A DNA stretch of 64,000 nt from Oreohelix idahoensis (lineage: Eukaryota > Mollusca > Gastropoda > Stylommatophora > Oreohelicidae): assembly GCA_024509875.1 (NCBI GenBank), contig JAMPIV010014838.1:661001-725000 (forward strand), given 5' to 3'. Numbering within the stretch: position 1 is the first letter of the stretch; every line of letters begins with the position of its first letter. The notes beneath the pieces are model-generated. The model searched no databases. It was given only the letters and a program-made list of their open reading frames with translations, and was not told the DNA's origin. This document shows, in pieces, positions 32,634 through 44,828 of this stretch. Both the position numbers and the translations under genes were made by a program.

Positions 32634-34011
32634 TTTGTAGCGAAACCGCAGACACTTAAAAATGCTTCTACAGCAAATGTGGGCTCGTATGATCCTCGAT
32701 CAGTGATACTTCTTCAAAACCAGAAGAAACTCGTGTTACTCTCTAAAATATAATACACGAAATGTGAAGTTTTGCTCAACATTGCTACATAGTGGATGTG
32801 ATGTGCATTTACAATATTGTTTTGCCATCTATTGCCAGGATGCACCATCTAATTATCAATGCATGTATTTGTTCTGATAGCTTTATCTGAATGTTAAAAT
32901 CTGTACGTTTCTGTGGGCCGCTACAATCTTGTTTATGTTCTAGATAGGAAACCTGCATGTGCATGATAGTGGAAGACATCATGGAACGAAATGGTGAAAC
33001 TTTTAAAATAAATATCGCAATAGACATTTATTTTTCTTAAATATAATGGTATTTCCTTCAATGCCTTTATCCCGTTGAGAAATTCTTGTTTTTTAAGAAA
33101 AATCTTTTTACAGAACGGGAAGTAAGGCCGACAAATAATCATATTAAATCAGTAGTTATTTCGTAGCTAGGAGTAACAGATCACGGTTATCGTTACTTTC
33201 TCCCTCCAAGACCCCGTGTTCAAGTTTTTAAAGTGGTAGAAATCAGGCGAACATGTGGCGCCAGTAGACAGTTGGAGAGCCAGCAGAGGCCAGGTAAGAA
33301 AACATGACCCTACATACTGGCGACCCATGCATATACAAAGATATATGTGTGCAGGAACCACAAATAAAAAAATAAAATAAAAAATTTCCGTCGATCTTAC
33401 GACTTGTATATGTTGTCTGTTGCTGGTGAACACAGAGTCTCGTTCCTGTTGTCAATGACAACCAATTTTTAGGTCAATTTTTAAGTTGGCCGTCTCCATC
33501 TGAACTGAGAAATTACAAACATAATAACTGTTTAAAATGTGATATAGCGCGCTCGTAGGTTATCATTCACACACACAATTAATATAGCTCATATGCCTTC
33601 TAGGCGTTTCCTAATGTTATAAACATTATTTATGTAATTGTGAGCTGTGCATTTGGCTACATCTGGGCGCTAAAAATTTCTTGTGTACGTGTTTTTTTTT
33701 TTTTTTAAACTTTTGTTGAATGTATGCCTTTATCATTAGTGTACCCAGTATTTCACATACCCCACTTTGGCAATCTCTTTTCACTTTTCCAGGATTTAGA
33801 ATTCGTGTGGTCGAGTTCCTTCCAGCGAGATCACCGCGATGTGTGTTATTTTACAGAAGAATGTTAAAAATACCATGGTCTAAAAAGAATAATGAGGATG
33901 TCCTGGAAGAGGTCAATGCATAAACGAAACTTATTACTTAGGTTCAGAAGAAGCAATCCACTTTCATTGGACATGTTATATATATATGTGTGTATGTATG
34001 TATGTATATAT
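32634..34011. other. Unassigned spacer
   Basis: AT-rich, with a small TG/TA microsatellite at about 33978-34013 next to the LINE fragment. No recognisable protein, RNA gene or element ends. Confidence 0.5.
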
Positions 34012-34653
34012 ACATTGTCTCGAAGTGGCATTAGTCTACAGACAAAGCTAAAGGTATACAGAGCTGCGGTGCTTCCAGTGCTGCTTTATGCATGTGAAAC
34101 ATGGACTGTATACAGGCGCCACGTAAAAAAGCTCAACCACTTCCATACAGTCTGTCTCAGGAAGATAATGAACATCAAATGGCAAGACAAGATCCCAGAT
34201 ACCGCCGTTCTTGACAGAGCTGGTATCCCTAGCATCGATACTATTCTGATGCAGTCACAGATTCGCTGGGCAGGTCATGTAGTCCGCATGCCAGACCATC
34301 GACTGCCAAAGATACTCTTTTATGGTGAGATGCAGAAGGGTAGACGCTCCCATGGTGGCCAGAAAAAGCGCTTCAAAGACACGCTTAAGGCTTCATTAAA
34401 AACCTTTGACATAAACCCAGACACATGGGAAGCTGCTGCGCAAGACCGAACTGCCTGGCGCACATCTCTTCGTAAAGGTGCAGTGGCATGCGAATCTTCC
34501 AGAAGAGCAGCAGCGGAACAGCGGAGACAAGCTAGAAAAGATCGTGAAATAAAACCTTCACATGAAGCAAACATTCCCTGCCCACACTGTCCGAGATCCT
34601 TCCAGGCCCGCATCGGGCTCATCAGTCACCTTCGTACTCATAGACTATCCTAA
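34012..34653 (+). CDS. LINE ORF2 C-terminal fragment with zinc finger
   Basis: The frame is open from 33892, but LINE similarity starts near 34012 (SRSGISLQTKLKVYRA). It contains the post-catalytic block VYRAAVLPVLLYACETW, RWAGHVVRMPDHRLPK and QKKRFKDTLK, and ends with a C2H2-type finger (CPHCPRSFQARIGLISHLRTH). The endonuclease and RT active site are absent, so this is a 5'-truncated copy, the usual outcome of incomplete reverse transcription. The remaining frame is undamaged, so the insertion is not very old. The 3' UTR ends in an ACAACA-rich tail near 34716. Clade not assigned. Confidence 0.8.
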   Translation, partial: TLSRSGISLQTKLKVYRAAVLPVLLYACETWTVYRRHVKKLNHFHTVCLRKIMNIKWQDKIPDTAVLDRAGIPSIDTILMQSQIRWAGHVVRMPDHRLPKILFYGEMQKGRRSHGGQKKRFKDTLKASLKTFDINPDTWEAAAQDRTAWRTSLRKGAVACESSRRAAAEQRRQARKDREIKPSHEANIPCPHCPRSFQARIGLISHLRTHRLS

Positions 34654-37049
34654 CATCCTAATAATTGGATGAACAGAGTGGTCTTCATCACTTGTGATGG
34701 ACGAACAACAACATATACATTGTCACAGATTGCCTCCCCTGCTTTGAAATAGTGGCCCAACAGTGGCCAAAACTCAAGAGTATCTAAATGGGTCGTCAAA
34801 GGTGTCTACCTTTGCACAAGATTACTCTTGGCAGCGATGTAGATAGAAGGGCAATGACGCTTCTACTTAATGGGAGTTTTACAAGATAATTCAGAAGTCA
34901 AGAACAATGCTGCTTAGCGCTGAACATTTGTTAACTTATATCTGTCCGTCACCTTTTGTGAAGGGTATATGCAATGGTTTTTAGCCCGCTCAAGCCCCCA
35001 GCTGAGTTAATTCAGCGAATTTCCTCTTATAATGGTATAGCTCTGTTTAGAGGTAAATATATGTCTAGATGTATATATATGTATATTAAATATTCTGTCT
35101 CATACATGTGCTTTCATACATGTAATAACTGAATAAACAACTATTGTTTAGTTTTAAAACAACAGGTAACAAATTTTATAATCAAATAGTATTAACAGTT
35201 CAAAATAAATGAAATGCTGGTGAATTCTATATTGGAATCAAATTTTCTCTTCACGGAGATGTAGGGTAGGGATATAGTTCAGAAAATTATGTCCGGTTGC
35301 AGGTGCCTTTTTATAAGCACTTAACTGATATACGGAGGTCCTGCAGCTGTGATTTTCGTCACTTCTTGGTGATGAGGGCACTTCTTCACACAACTTGTCC
35401 GATTTAGGCGGTTGGTGTGGATTCCCTGCTTTTCACTCACATCTAGCTTCGTTCCACGAACTTTTTAGATAAAATAGAAAAATAAATGCCTCTGCTAAGT
35501 ACATTTGTGGGCTGCCAATTAATAGGCGCATTCTCGCTGTCCACCCACCAATGTTAATCTCTCAGAAAAATTAAATTCCCGAGTACACAGTGTAGCTCAG
35601 GCAAGATGATCACCAAAATTCTTCCGGGTATTGAACTGGGAAAATGTGTCTGGACAGTGCTAATAATGAGTTGCCAGAGTTACAATTAACAAAGTGCATA
35701 TATCTCACTAAATATTATACACTTTTGGCACAAGTGCTGTAATAATCAGTCATCACTGCTCCATTCGGAGTCTGAGATCACCTCTGCGGTCGATTTTACA
35801 CACTACTAGCCAGAAGAAATCACTAGCGCTTGCTGTAGTGGTTTATGAATATACTATTTTCGAATGTTGAGGTTGCCAGCCACATATATAACCACTTAGC
35901 AAAATAACATGTCAATTTTATATTTGTAATATAAAGCCTACACTTACCCCAATTGGGTTATACACAATCTCCTCGCACAGTTTAGAATGGACACGAGCAA
36001 TTTAGGTTATATGCTCTCGAATCACTTGATCTGGAAATTTTTAAAATTCCTTTTATGACGGATGAATTTGCGAAACACTTGGTCTGGGAAAGTTTCTCTT
36101 ATGACGTGTAGTAAAATTCCTTAGGTATCTAGTCCTAATTAAAGTCCTGGTCCCTTAAGTTTTTCAAAGTTTTTATTTATAAAGGCGGGCTTACTTTTTA
36201 AGGTTTTCAGTTTCCCAAATACTTCGATCTGTCACTTATAAGTATGGAATTCTAGGTCCGATCATTCTCTTTCTGGCTTTTGGGAGTTGCTCGTTTGACG
36301 TTGCGAGGCTGTCTGTTATGTGTCTCTGAGTTTGCTAGATTACATCTCTCATTCTCAGTTTTAAATCCTAGATTGTACTTCCCGGCAAACTTGCCAATGA
36401 GAACCAAAGCATATTCCGGCTCTCACTTTAATCCAATCGTAAGCTCTTTTGCACTATGTGGGTAGAGGTGTTTAAATTCATAATCTCCCCAGCGTGTTTA
36501 AAATATTACATTTAATATTCCAACGCGTGACCTCTTTCAAATCATGCGGTAATTTTTCCGCCAACTCACAACAAATCTGGGAACCTATTTGATGTCCAGA
36601 TACTACCTTCAAATATTGACTCGCCAGCCATATTATCTGGGACAATATTGTCACAGGGATGGTCTTGTGCAGCGACTATCTCATTATCTTTTGTGATCGT
36701 GCGTTCGCCAGACAGTCAAACAAAAGGATCGCAGGCCGCTCAGACAAACAATATGGTTTCCTCAGACATACAGACCGCAACCCAGGTGTTAATTGCCTGA
36801 TTGTCGCTAGCCCCGGAAATGAGTTACGTCGAGGTCGCTATCTCTCTTCACGTTTGCCGTCGGTATCAACAGGTGGCGAGCCGGCTTTTCATGATAAGAA
36901 TATCGCTCGCTGACCGGTTCAATAATCGTGGTATTATCACGAGTCCTGGCGTAACGTAAACAGTCTGGGGGTGGTCACAGCAAGAATGTAGGGCGTAAAA
37001 ACTGCCAAATAATAGGATGATGAATGAGAGAAATAAAAAAAATAAGCGA
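34654..37049. other. LINE 3' UTR then unassigned spacer
   Basis: To about 34716: LINE 3' UTR (ttgtgatggacgaacaacaaca). The remaining 2.3 kb is non-coding by inspection. I looked for LTR ends and found TGTCACAG at 34719 and ATTGTCACA at 36657, but the flanks show no duplication. Confidence 0.4.
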
Positions 37050-37145
37050 TACTGCCGGAGTGGGTGAGCGTTATAAAAGTGTACGACGGATTTTGTCACA
37101 GCTTTTTGTGTTGTCGTACGGAAGGTACGGGGTTCGAACCCTGGG
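37050..37145 (+). repeat. tRNA-derived SINE-like fragment
   Basis: gagtgggtgagcg (A-box-like, about 37061) and gggttcgaaccc (B box, about 37131-37142) are about 70 bases apart, a little far for a tRNA but usual in SINE heads with an insertion. Tail not found. Confidence 0.4.
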
Positions 37146-37561
37146 TAAGCCACTCACGTCTGTTGTTTTTCTGTTGTCCAAGTGTTCTACTTCTTTATTT
37201 CTTACGAGTGCCTGAAAACATACCTTTATGTTTGTCTAATATTAATTTACTGTTTACAGGCCTCGGGTTTCCCTTCCTTATGTGTTATTTATGTTTAAGA
37301 CAAGCGCCACAGAGTCTGGAAAATGAATGATTTGCTATACCCCAAGTTGTAAAAGTGGTAAACAAAAAGTCGTGCAGGCATTGAGGCAGATTAACTGCGG
37401 GATTATTTCTGAGAAATCAAACTGTAATGCCCGCATTTAACGCTCTCGAATCATGGACCTAAGACATATGGTGCTTTTACACGTTCTAGCTCCGTTTTTA
37501 TTATAGAAATAACAATGCACGTGAGTGTATTAGGCAACGCCAAGAAATTTGAAAAAAAGGT

Positions 37562-37578
37562 GGGGGGGGGGGGGGGGG

Positions 37579-37621
<43 letters not shown>

Positions 37622-37628
37622 GGGGGGG
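37562..37628. repeat. Poly-G tract
   Basis: 19 G, A, 39 G, A, 7 G on the + strand. Strong G-quadruplex potential and a frequent place for sequencing error. Proline-rich frames on the minus strand are artefacts. Confidence 0.97.
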
Positions 37629-38700
37629 TTTAGGGGTTTCATCAATGAAAATGGACAAGATGGAAGAAAATGGATGGAAAAGAATTAAATTAAGAAGAAG
37701 GTAACAAAAGCTGAAAAAAAAATAGGAAGAAAACAAAAGACTGAATGTCATTTCCTGACAGCCAACACTAGTACCAGTCCAGGACAACCTCTCAGAAAGT
37801 GCCAACATGTATCAATTCAATTGTTTCTTAGGACCGAAGACGCAGCAAGAGAGATGAATGCAGTCAGCGACTCATAGCTTGACTGCTTGCGTCATGGTCA
37901 GCGAACCAGAGCTGACCAAGACCCTACTCCACCTCCAAGTGGTGGTCCTGGAAACAGGCTGCATCACTGCAGTCTGGCTGAGAAAGTAGGGATCGAAGTG
38001 GGAAGGCAAACCCGGTCCTCAAAAATGCCGTGCTGAAGTCAGATGTGTCGGCCGAAAGGCGCAAATATCGCAGCTTCGCTGTAAACGGACACAATGCAAC
38101 CAACGTCCTTTTCAGGACGAACGAAGAAGAATCGTTTCTTAAAAAGCATTCAAGTTGAATTTTGAAAGTTATTGCAGATGAGATGATGACGATGTGCCAT
38201 TGGTTGGTTGTGATAGGTAGATCAGTGATTACTTCCTTCCTAAAATCTCGTCTCTCTGTCACATTCTGCACCTTATTCCAGGTGGTGTGTCCGTCAACAT
38301 TTACTTCTTTTATTATATAACAAATTGAGGGAAGTAATGGGAGAAATCGAATGCAAATAACATGACGATCAGCGATGGCTCCAGTGAAGAGTTAATAGAA
38401 CCTGTGATTCGCGGCGCCAAGGCGTAGGGAAGCCAAAACTATCATAAGAAGAAAAAAAAAAACAGAATACATTGAATTAATCATAACCTCTGCACCACAC
38501 TGCAGACGAGGAACGAGTAGAGTAAAGAATCAATCATAGGGTAGAACTGTTGTCTTTTCAGATTGAATTTCAGTTCATGTCATCTCCTGTTCCGCTCTTT
38601 TGCCCAATGTACTCGTAGTTTCCGAGGATTTCTGACGAGGCAAAGAAAGAATAGGATTACTACTCTTTTGCGCATGTCCAACAAGGCCAATAATTGTGAT
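37629..38700. other. Unassigned spacer
   Basis: No domain-bearing frame. The 115-codon minus frame at 37924-38271 has no recognisable motif and I do not regard it as a gene. Confidence 0.5.
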
Positions 38701-38835
38701 ATAGTGTTCGTATTCTTTATCGCCTGTTACATTTTTCATTATTGGTCTTATTTAATCTCTCTCCTGTTTTTGCTCTTTCATTATTTAAAAATAATCTTTC
38801 TTAATCACGGCTTTTATCTAAGCGTAACTTTAATA
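38701..38835. repeat. Divergent direct repeat, copy 1
   Basis: Shares ctgttac.tttttca, tttgctctttcat.attt and ctta/cctaatcacggcttttat with 40386-40515, in the same orientation with many differences. The copies flank the LTR-like segment but are not its target duplications. Confidence 0.65.
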
Positions 38836-39051
38836 TTTCAGCACATCTTTGATATTTCCCAACATCCCGCTTTTATAAAGCATTATCTTGTGGGGCACTC
38901 CTGGTTCGTTAGACATGTTAATGGCAAGTTTCTTGGCGTAGAAAGGATTTGTTTGAAGGCGTAAACCCCTGTTTGAACACATAGTGTCGAGACATCTGAG
39001 CACATTAGCAGGCCAACCGGGGCTATTGAAAACTAATGACAAGTGAGACAC

Positions 39052-40131
39052 TGTTACGTACATTTATTACCTAAGGGGGTAGTCTTCGGTCCTGCCAGAT
39101 GTACGCACCAGTCTTAATATAGTTATATTATTTGTGCGTTCGATTGATTCACGCACTGACGTGCACAATGCAGTGTGAGTTGCTTTGGACGCACGGGTAA
39201 CCTAGTTTAGGGATTGTGACGTCATGTTTTGAACGGGGCAGTACGGACCATGTTTATGTCCGATATATATTTCTTGGATTTATCTGGCAAGTTTGAAGAA
39301 GCCATTATATTGTAACTATATCTACTGGGATTCATGGTGAAGCCAGTAGTGGAAGTATCAAGTAAGTGTCGCCCTACGTCATATCGAATGTTTATTGAAT
39401 TAAATTAAAGTATCAGGCCGCTCCTAATCTTGGTCTAGCGGGAAGTCATCGCAGTATGTCCTTCCTAGAATGGACAGACGGAGTCGTTAGCCTTTTGAAT
39501 TACCGTAGAGGGAGGATACCTACGAGTAACTGAAGTTAATTGATTTTGTATGCTTCACATGTTTTACATGCCGTATTTTGTCAATGCCAAAGTCGTGGCA
39601 TGGATATAGAGAGGTTAGTCAACACAGAACTCTAACCTGGTCGTATTGTAGTGGATGACTTTGTTTGGATTTTAATATATATATGCTACCTAAGTATCGT
39701 ATGGAAAGTCTGGAATTGTTACAAGTATGATAAGAAGTATTGCTCCTTGAGAATGAATCCGTTGGGCCATGATATACGTCCTTGAAAGAAGGTCAACGGA
39801 CTTGACTGCAATACATTTGATGTGGTAGAGGAAGTGATCCTTAGTCACTTGAATATTGTTAGAGAATCTTCATGAACTTGAAAAGTAATTATCAACATTT
39901 TGACGTATGACCTTTTTGCACCTGTAACTATGAACGTCTTATGTATTCCCGTCTGTATCGTGTCAATAAATAACATGTACTTTCACCAACGACTTGCGTG
40001 CAGTCCTGAATTGGAGAATTGACTATTGCTTGTTGGAGTTCAACTTAAGAACACTTCTCAGATATTTTCATTGAGAAAACCATTCGCGTATTTTAAGCTA
40101 GCATAGACCAGTGACACCATACACTAGCTTA
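39052..40131 (+). repeat. Possible solo LTR
   Basis: Begins TGTTACGTAC and ends AGCTTACA (TG...CA), has AATAAA at 39965-39970 near its end, and no coding region or second copy in the window. Length about 1.08 kb suits the LTRs of C and D. A duplication consistent with these ends was not found; GACAC occurs at 39047-39051 and at 40113-40117, which would instead put the right end at 40112. Ends therefore uncertain. Confidence 0.35.
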
Positions 40132-40385
40132 CAACTATCTCTTTACCATGAGAACGAACCACCCAACAGACACACATGAGTCCTTGTTACCAGATTGCGT
40201 ACCGTTTTGACGGCGGTACCCTCTTAGATATAGTGTACGTGACGAGCCATTGATTGAATAGATAACAAGAAAACCGCGACAAACAGGCGACACAATGAAA
40301 CTTCACTCTAAGCCGCAAAAAAAATAAAAGAAATACTTAGTGACAAGAAGTGGCTAATTTTTGTATCGGGCGTGAGATAAAGTGT

Positions 40386-40515
40386 TCCTATCGTTTTCAT
40401 CTGTTACCTTTTTCACCATCGTTCTTATTTTTGTTCTCTCCAATTTTTTGCTCTTTCATCATTTTTAAGGTAATATTTCCTAATCACGGCTTTTATTTAA
40501 AAGTAACTTTAACCT
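40386..40515. repeat. Divergent direct repeat, copy 2
   Basis: Second copy of the 38701-38835 repeat. Confidence 0.65.
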
Positions 40516-41627
40516 CCCTAGTGTAGCGTAAGGGTTTTTAGAAGTGTGTTGATAGTGTTGGAGAAGAAATACGATACTACTCTGCAGAATGTGTGAGGTC
40601 CCAGTGACAGAGAAGTACACTGGTATCACTCGATAGACACGGCTGTGAAAGTATCTGGAACTGAACAGAACAGTCAGACCTTACTGCGCCACCCTGCTGT
40701 GTGACCCCAAGTGATAATAATTCAACAAAACTCAACTTCAACTTTATTAATTGAATAATGCTGTTGAATACAATTAATATATCCTCTTTATTTACTTCTA
40801 TCTAATTTTGTAATGAATGGTGAGTGTTTGAAGATGGTGTTCAATGGATAAGTATATTTACAGCTGATGATTGTGCATTTATGTATATCACTTAATAAAA
40901 TATAAGTTTGGATTTTCCAGTTGAATTACTCAAAGAAAAATGTCTTCCACACAAGTTTTGGCACTACTCTTCAACTATCCTGGACTTTAGTAACGTTTAT
41001 CATCATAGACTATCGTTTTTGACTGCTCACAGAATCACCGGAATGAGTTTTACTATACTCATCTTTTGCTATACAATGTCTTTTCACTGGTGTGACACAC
41101 CACACTGTTGCTGACAGTCAGTTCCTTTAGCCCACCCAATGACTGAGGGGGACTAAGGTCTGGTACAGTTTCAATCACTGTGCTCCTTGAGAATATATGC
41201 AGCGAGATTGACTGACTTCTGACTTTAGCGCAAGACTCGAATATGAACCCTCTAGAATCGATATAAGCTCAGTGTAGGACTGGTTTGTAGTGAAGTATGC
41301 CTGCACTGCATCCAGATAGGATAGTATTGGTTTGGCAGCTACTTTTCTCCACAGTCTCTCACTCTGGCGAATTTTGTGTTAGTGTGTGTTTTCAAAAAAA
41401 GTTGTTGTTTTCGTCTACTATGTTGCTGTAATACCCTGTTCAACCAAAACCCATTGAAGGGTTACAAACGGTTATATTGGGGTATATAGTGTGTTGATAT
41501 CTTCGCTGGTATCACTTTCCTAGTCCTGAAAAGGACTGGTCCTAAAAAGGACCGCTAGCTGACTGTCTGGTTATCTCTTCGTTGCTTGTCTGTCGTGGCG
41601 TGTTCATGGTGTTCATTTCCTGCCTTC
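40516..41627. other. Unassigned spacer
   Basis: No recognisable gene. Directly downstream of the LINE ORF1 (minus strand), where ORF2 would be expected, there is no endonuclease or RT. Paired motifs tcctgaaaaggac/tcctaaaaaggac lie at 41520-41551. Confidence 0.45.
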
Positions 41628-43630
41628 CTATCTGGCTTGTGTCGTTTTGTTAGTTTTTGCTTTCCTAGTTTCTGTTTCTCTTGTCTTCCTGCTTTCCTGT
41701 ATCTGTAGTAGTGCTTTTTCTATTATTGCTGGTAGAAGTTTTTCAAGTGTTTCTTCGATGACTTCTTCGTCTGATTGCTCGTTTGTTTTGGTCGCTCTTG
41801 TGTTTGATGTCATTTCCTCAATGGCTCTTCGCTCTGTTTCGATTCTCTTGAGGATTTTTGAGTTTTCTTTCGTCAGTTCTGTCAGCCTCTTTACATCTGC
41901 TTCTATTTGCTGCTTAATGCTTTTCATGTCTTTCATCATTTCTCTGATGCTCTGTATATCTATTACGTCTTCACCGCTGTCCTTTTCGTCTTCGGGAGCC
42001 TGCATGCTTCTGTTTTCGACCTGGAGTTTTATTTTCAATTGTTTGACTTCAGTGGTCAGCTGGTGTAACTGTCGTCTGTCAATCGTACGTTGTTTTTCTG
42101 CAACATCCGCAGCCACTCTGTGTTTTGCCTCCTTGAAGGGGATGTTTTTGGAGACCGCTTCCTTCAGGATGCTCTTTGTTTCCTGGAACATCGGGCAGCC
42201 TCGGTATCTAGCCCCGTGGTTTCCGAGGCAGTTTGCACAGGTGCGGTTTGAGTTTATTGCTTTGTAGTTGGGGTCCTCCTTCGCCTTGGGGCAGTCGCGA
42301 TATAGGTGGCCACCCGCACAATATCGACAGACTGCATCTCTCCTGCACGTTTTCTTTGTGTGCGAGAACTGCTGGCAGTTGGAGCACTGTATCACCGGAG
42401 GGATATATGCCTCTGTCCTCTTTGATGTCTCTTTGAATGTCAGTCTTTCAGGTCTTGTCACTCCTTCAATAGTTACTACCACCAGATTGGTATCTTTTCA
42501 ATTCCATGTCCTTAACCTCTCGATCTGTATGACCTGGGCACCTGTGTTTTCAGTCTGTAGGCAGCCCTGGACTTCGCTAGCAGACCATCTTGTATCCACC
42601 CCTCTTAGCACCAACTTCTTTGTTGTCTTGCTGGTCTTCATCACTACTTTTATCTGGTGAGGCAGCATGAATTCTTTCGGGCCGGCCTCCAGTTCTGTCA
42701 TCAGTGAGGTTGTCTTATCCGTGCTGTTGAGCGAAAGCACGACTCCCTTTTCGTGCCTCCGTACCTTAGAGATGCTTCTCCTGCCAGTTTTTGTCTCTAG
42801 GATGCTGATCACTTTGTCATCTGGTAGGGCCTGAGTGAGGCCTCACCTCCAGACATCTGTGTGATCTTAACCATCCTCTCCTGTAGTGCCTTGTGGCAAC
42901 CGGCATTGCTTGGTTTGCGCAGGTGACGCACTCTGTTTTCCGTCTGCGTTAGAGTGTGTGGTGTGTAGGACGGTCTCACGTTCTGTTTTGTTGACTCCTG
43001 ATCACTTTCTGTAGTTGTCTGATCACTACACACTGGAGCCTCTACTATGGCGTCTTGCTTTAGTGGTGATTTTATCTTCTTCGGAGTTTGGAGCAGCTTC
43101 CCTGGGGCAGCCACAGCTGTCAACTCGGCATCGTGTGGTGGTGTCATCGGTGTCTGGTGCAGCCTCTCTGTGGTAGACAGGGCTTCTGCTGACGACTCCG
43201 GCACGTGTGGTGGTGGCCGCAGGGTTCTTTTATGTCTTCTCTCCCTTCTTTCCAGCATCTGTTGCATCGGTTCTAACGCTCTCATCCTGTCTTCAGGTTC
43301 TGGCATCTGTTCTATCTGCTCTAACGTTCTCATCATGTACTCATATTCTTCTTCATCTTCAAGGTCAGAATCGTTTGCATCTGCTCTCTCCTCTTCCTCG
43401 CAAGGAGTCGGGTCACTCAGTCTCTCAGTCGGGTCTTTACACGTCGCAGCTAGCTCCGTCATCGTGTCAAGAGTTGGAGAAATTTTGGTCCCGGCACGAG
43501 TACTTGGGGCAGTCTTGCTCTCTGGCTGTCTTTCTTTGTTGCTTGTAGCTTTGTTATTCCCCTGGCTGTTTTGCGCTGGTGGGCTGGTGTAGACCTTCCT
43601 CTTTTTCGCGTGTGGTTTATTTCTGGTCAT
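41628..43630 (-). pseudogene. LINE ORF1 (Gag-like nucleic-acid-binding protein)
   Basis: Three pieces: 43630-42809, 42812-42498 and 42482-41628. The start, MTRNKPHAKKRKVY, is basic, followed by acidic and proline-rich regions. The C-terminal piece carries three zinc knuckles in a row, CSNCQQFSHTKKTC, CRYCAGGHLYRDC and CANCLGNHGARYRGC, then a coiled coil to the end. This is the typical ORF1 of I/Jockey-type LINEs, which coats the element RNA. Breaks: a frameshift shortly upstream of 42812 and an in-frame TGA near 42498. A short 5' leader runs to about 43735 on the + scale. ORF2 is missing, so this is an ORF1-only remnant. Confidence 0.82.
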
Positions 43631-43732
43631 TTTGACGAAAATGCGATCTTTTCTCGGATAGTGGCGTCCTGATAAGGACGTTGGTGTCTTGTGACGCTGG
43701 TTATCCGTTATACGCCGGTTGACGCTATCTGG

Positions 43733-43993
43733 TTATGACTGGACTGTGGAGGACGCAGATGCAAGTCGATTCCTGAGGTGACGCAGCCGTATGAAGCGGT
43801 CTTCGGCAGGAGTTGGGACTCTGGGTCTTCCACTGCGCGGCCGGTCTGCCACTAAGCCAGTTTCTTGAAATCGCGTCCAAAGGCGACTAATGATGCTTCT
43901 AACCACATTAAATTGTCTGGCCACTACACTTTGTAACTGTCCAGTCTGTAAACGTCCAATGATGATGAGTCGTTGTTCTGTAGTGAGATGAGC
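43733..43993 (-). pseudogene. Tc1-like transposase, N-terminal DNA-binding part
   Basis: About 85 residues: MAHLTTEQRLIIIGRLQTG, a helix-turn-helix (SVVARQFNVVRSIISRLW), then the GRPR-type linker (RPRSGRPRVPTPAEDRF), which contacts the terminal repeats in this family. The second paired-like domain breaks off after RNRLASASS and no DDE/DDD catalytic core follows. The start at 43993 is chosen because MAHLT is the usual family start; a longer frame reaches 44017. Confidence 0.82.
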
Positions 43994-44314
43994 CATACTT
44001 GCGCATTGAATTTTCAACTGAATTTATTCGAGGAGCGTCAATCTTTTATAGGCATTCAATAATATGGTCAGAGAGTTTTGTGTTCAGTACGTTTCACGGG
44101 ATTCTCATGAACCTGTCACGAGTTATTGTCAAAAATGTTGTTTTGACCTTGACCTCTTTCATGACCTCACGAATCATGAGGTGAGTACAATTCAGGTAAC
44201 CACGAGAAGTTAATGACCAGATGGATACAGTCGATAGGTTGACTGATGTCCAATCAACGAATATCTTTTATAAAAGTAACACCAAAAAAGTTGCGTTTCT
44301 TTTTTTGAACAGTG
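43733..44314 (-). mobile_element. Broken Tc1/mariner-like DNA transposon (5' part)
   Basis: On the minus strand the left end is CACTGTTCAAAAAAAGAAAC (44314 inward) beside a TA (44315-44316), as expected for a Tc1-type terminal inverted repeat at its TA target. About 320 bp inside, a transposase frame starts (MAHLTTEQR, 43993). The element is cut at about 43735, where the LINE leader begins, so the catalytic domain and right end are gone. Confidence 0.8.
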
Positions 44315-44316
44315 TA

Positions 44317-44513
44317 CATACATGCATGCATGTGTACATACAGTGTACATACATGCATGCATGCATACATACATACATACATACATACATACATACATAC
44401 ATACATACATACATACATACATACATACATACATACATACATACATACATACATACATACATACATACATACATACATACATACATACATACATACATAC
44501 ATACATACATACA

Positions 44514-44545
<32 letters not shown>

Positions 44546-44775
44546 CATACATACATACATACATACATACATACATACATACATACATACATACATACAT
44601 ACATACATACATACATACATACATACATACATACATACATACATACATACATACATACATACATACATACATACATACATACATACATACATACATACAT
44701 ACATACATACATACATACATACATACATACATACATACATACATACATACATACATACATACATACATACATACA

Positions 44776-44809
<34 letters not shown>

Positions 44810-44828
44810 CATACATACATACATACAT
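44317..44828. repeat. (ACAT)n microsatellite, about 0.5 kb
   Basis: Preceded by two copies of cagtgtacatacatgcatgcatg, then almost pure ACAT units from about 44363 to 44828, with rare single variants (for example near 44541 and 44804). All long frames here on both strands (IHTY or MYVC repeats) are microsatellite artefacts. Confidence 0.98.

Noticed and set aside
34719..36657. A 1.9-kb LTR between TGTCACAG and ATTGTCACA
   Set aside because: Flanks do not match, no second copy, no polypurine tract or primer site.
37924..38271. 115-codon minus-strand frame
   Set aside because: No recognisable motif, no repeat of it elsewhere, no splice or signal features.
41647..43592. Plus-strand frames of up to 206 codons opposite LINE ORF1
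   Set aside because: Shadows of the minus-strand coding sequence, which carries the zinc knuckles.
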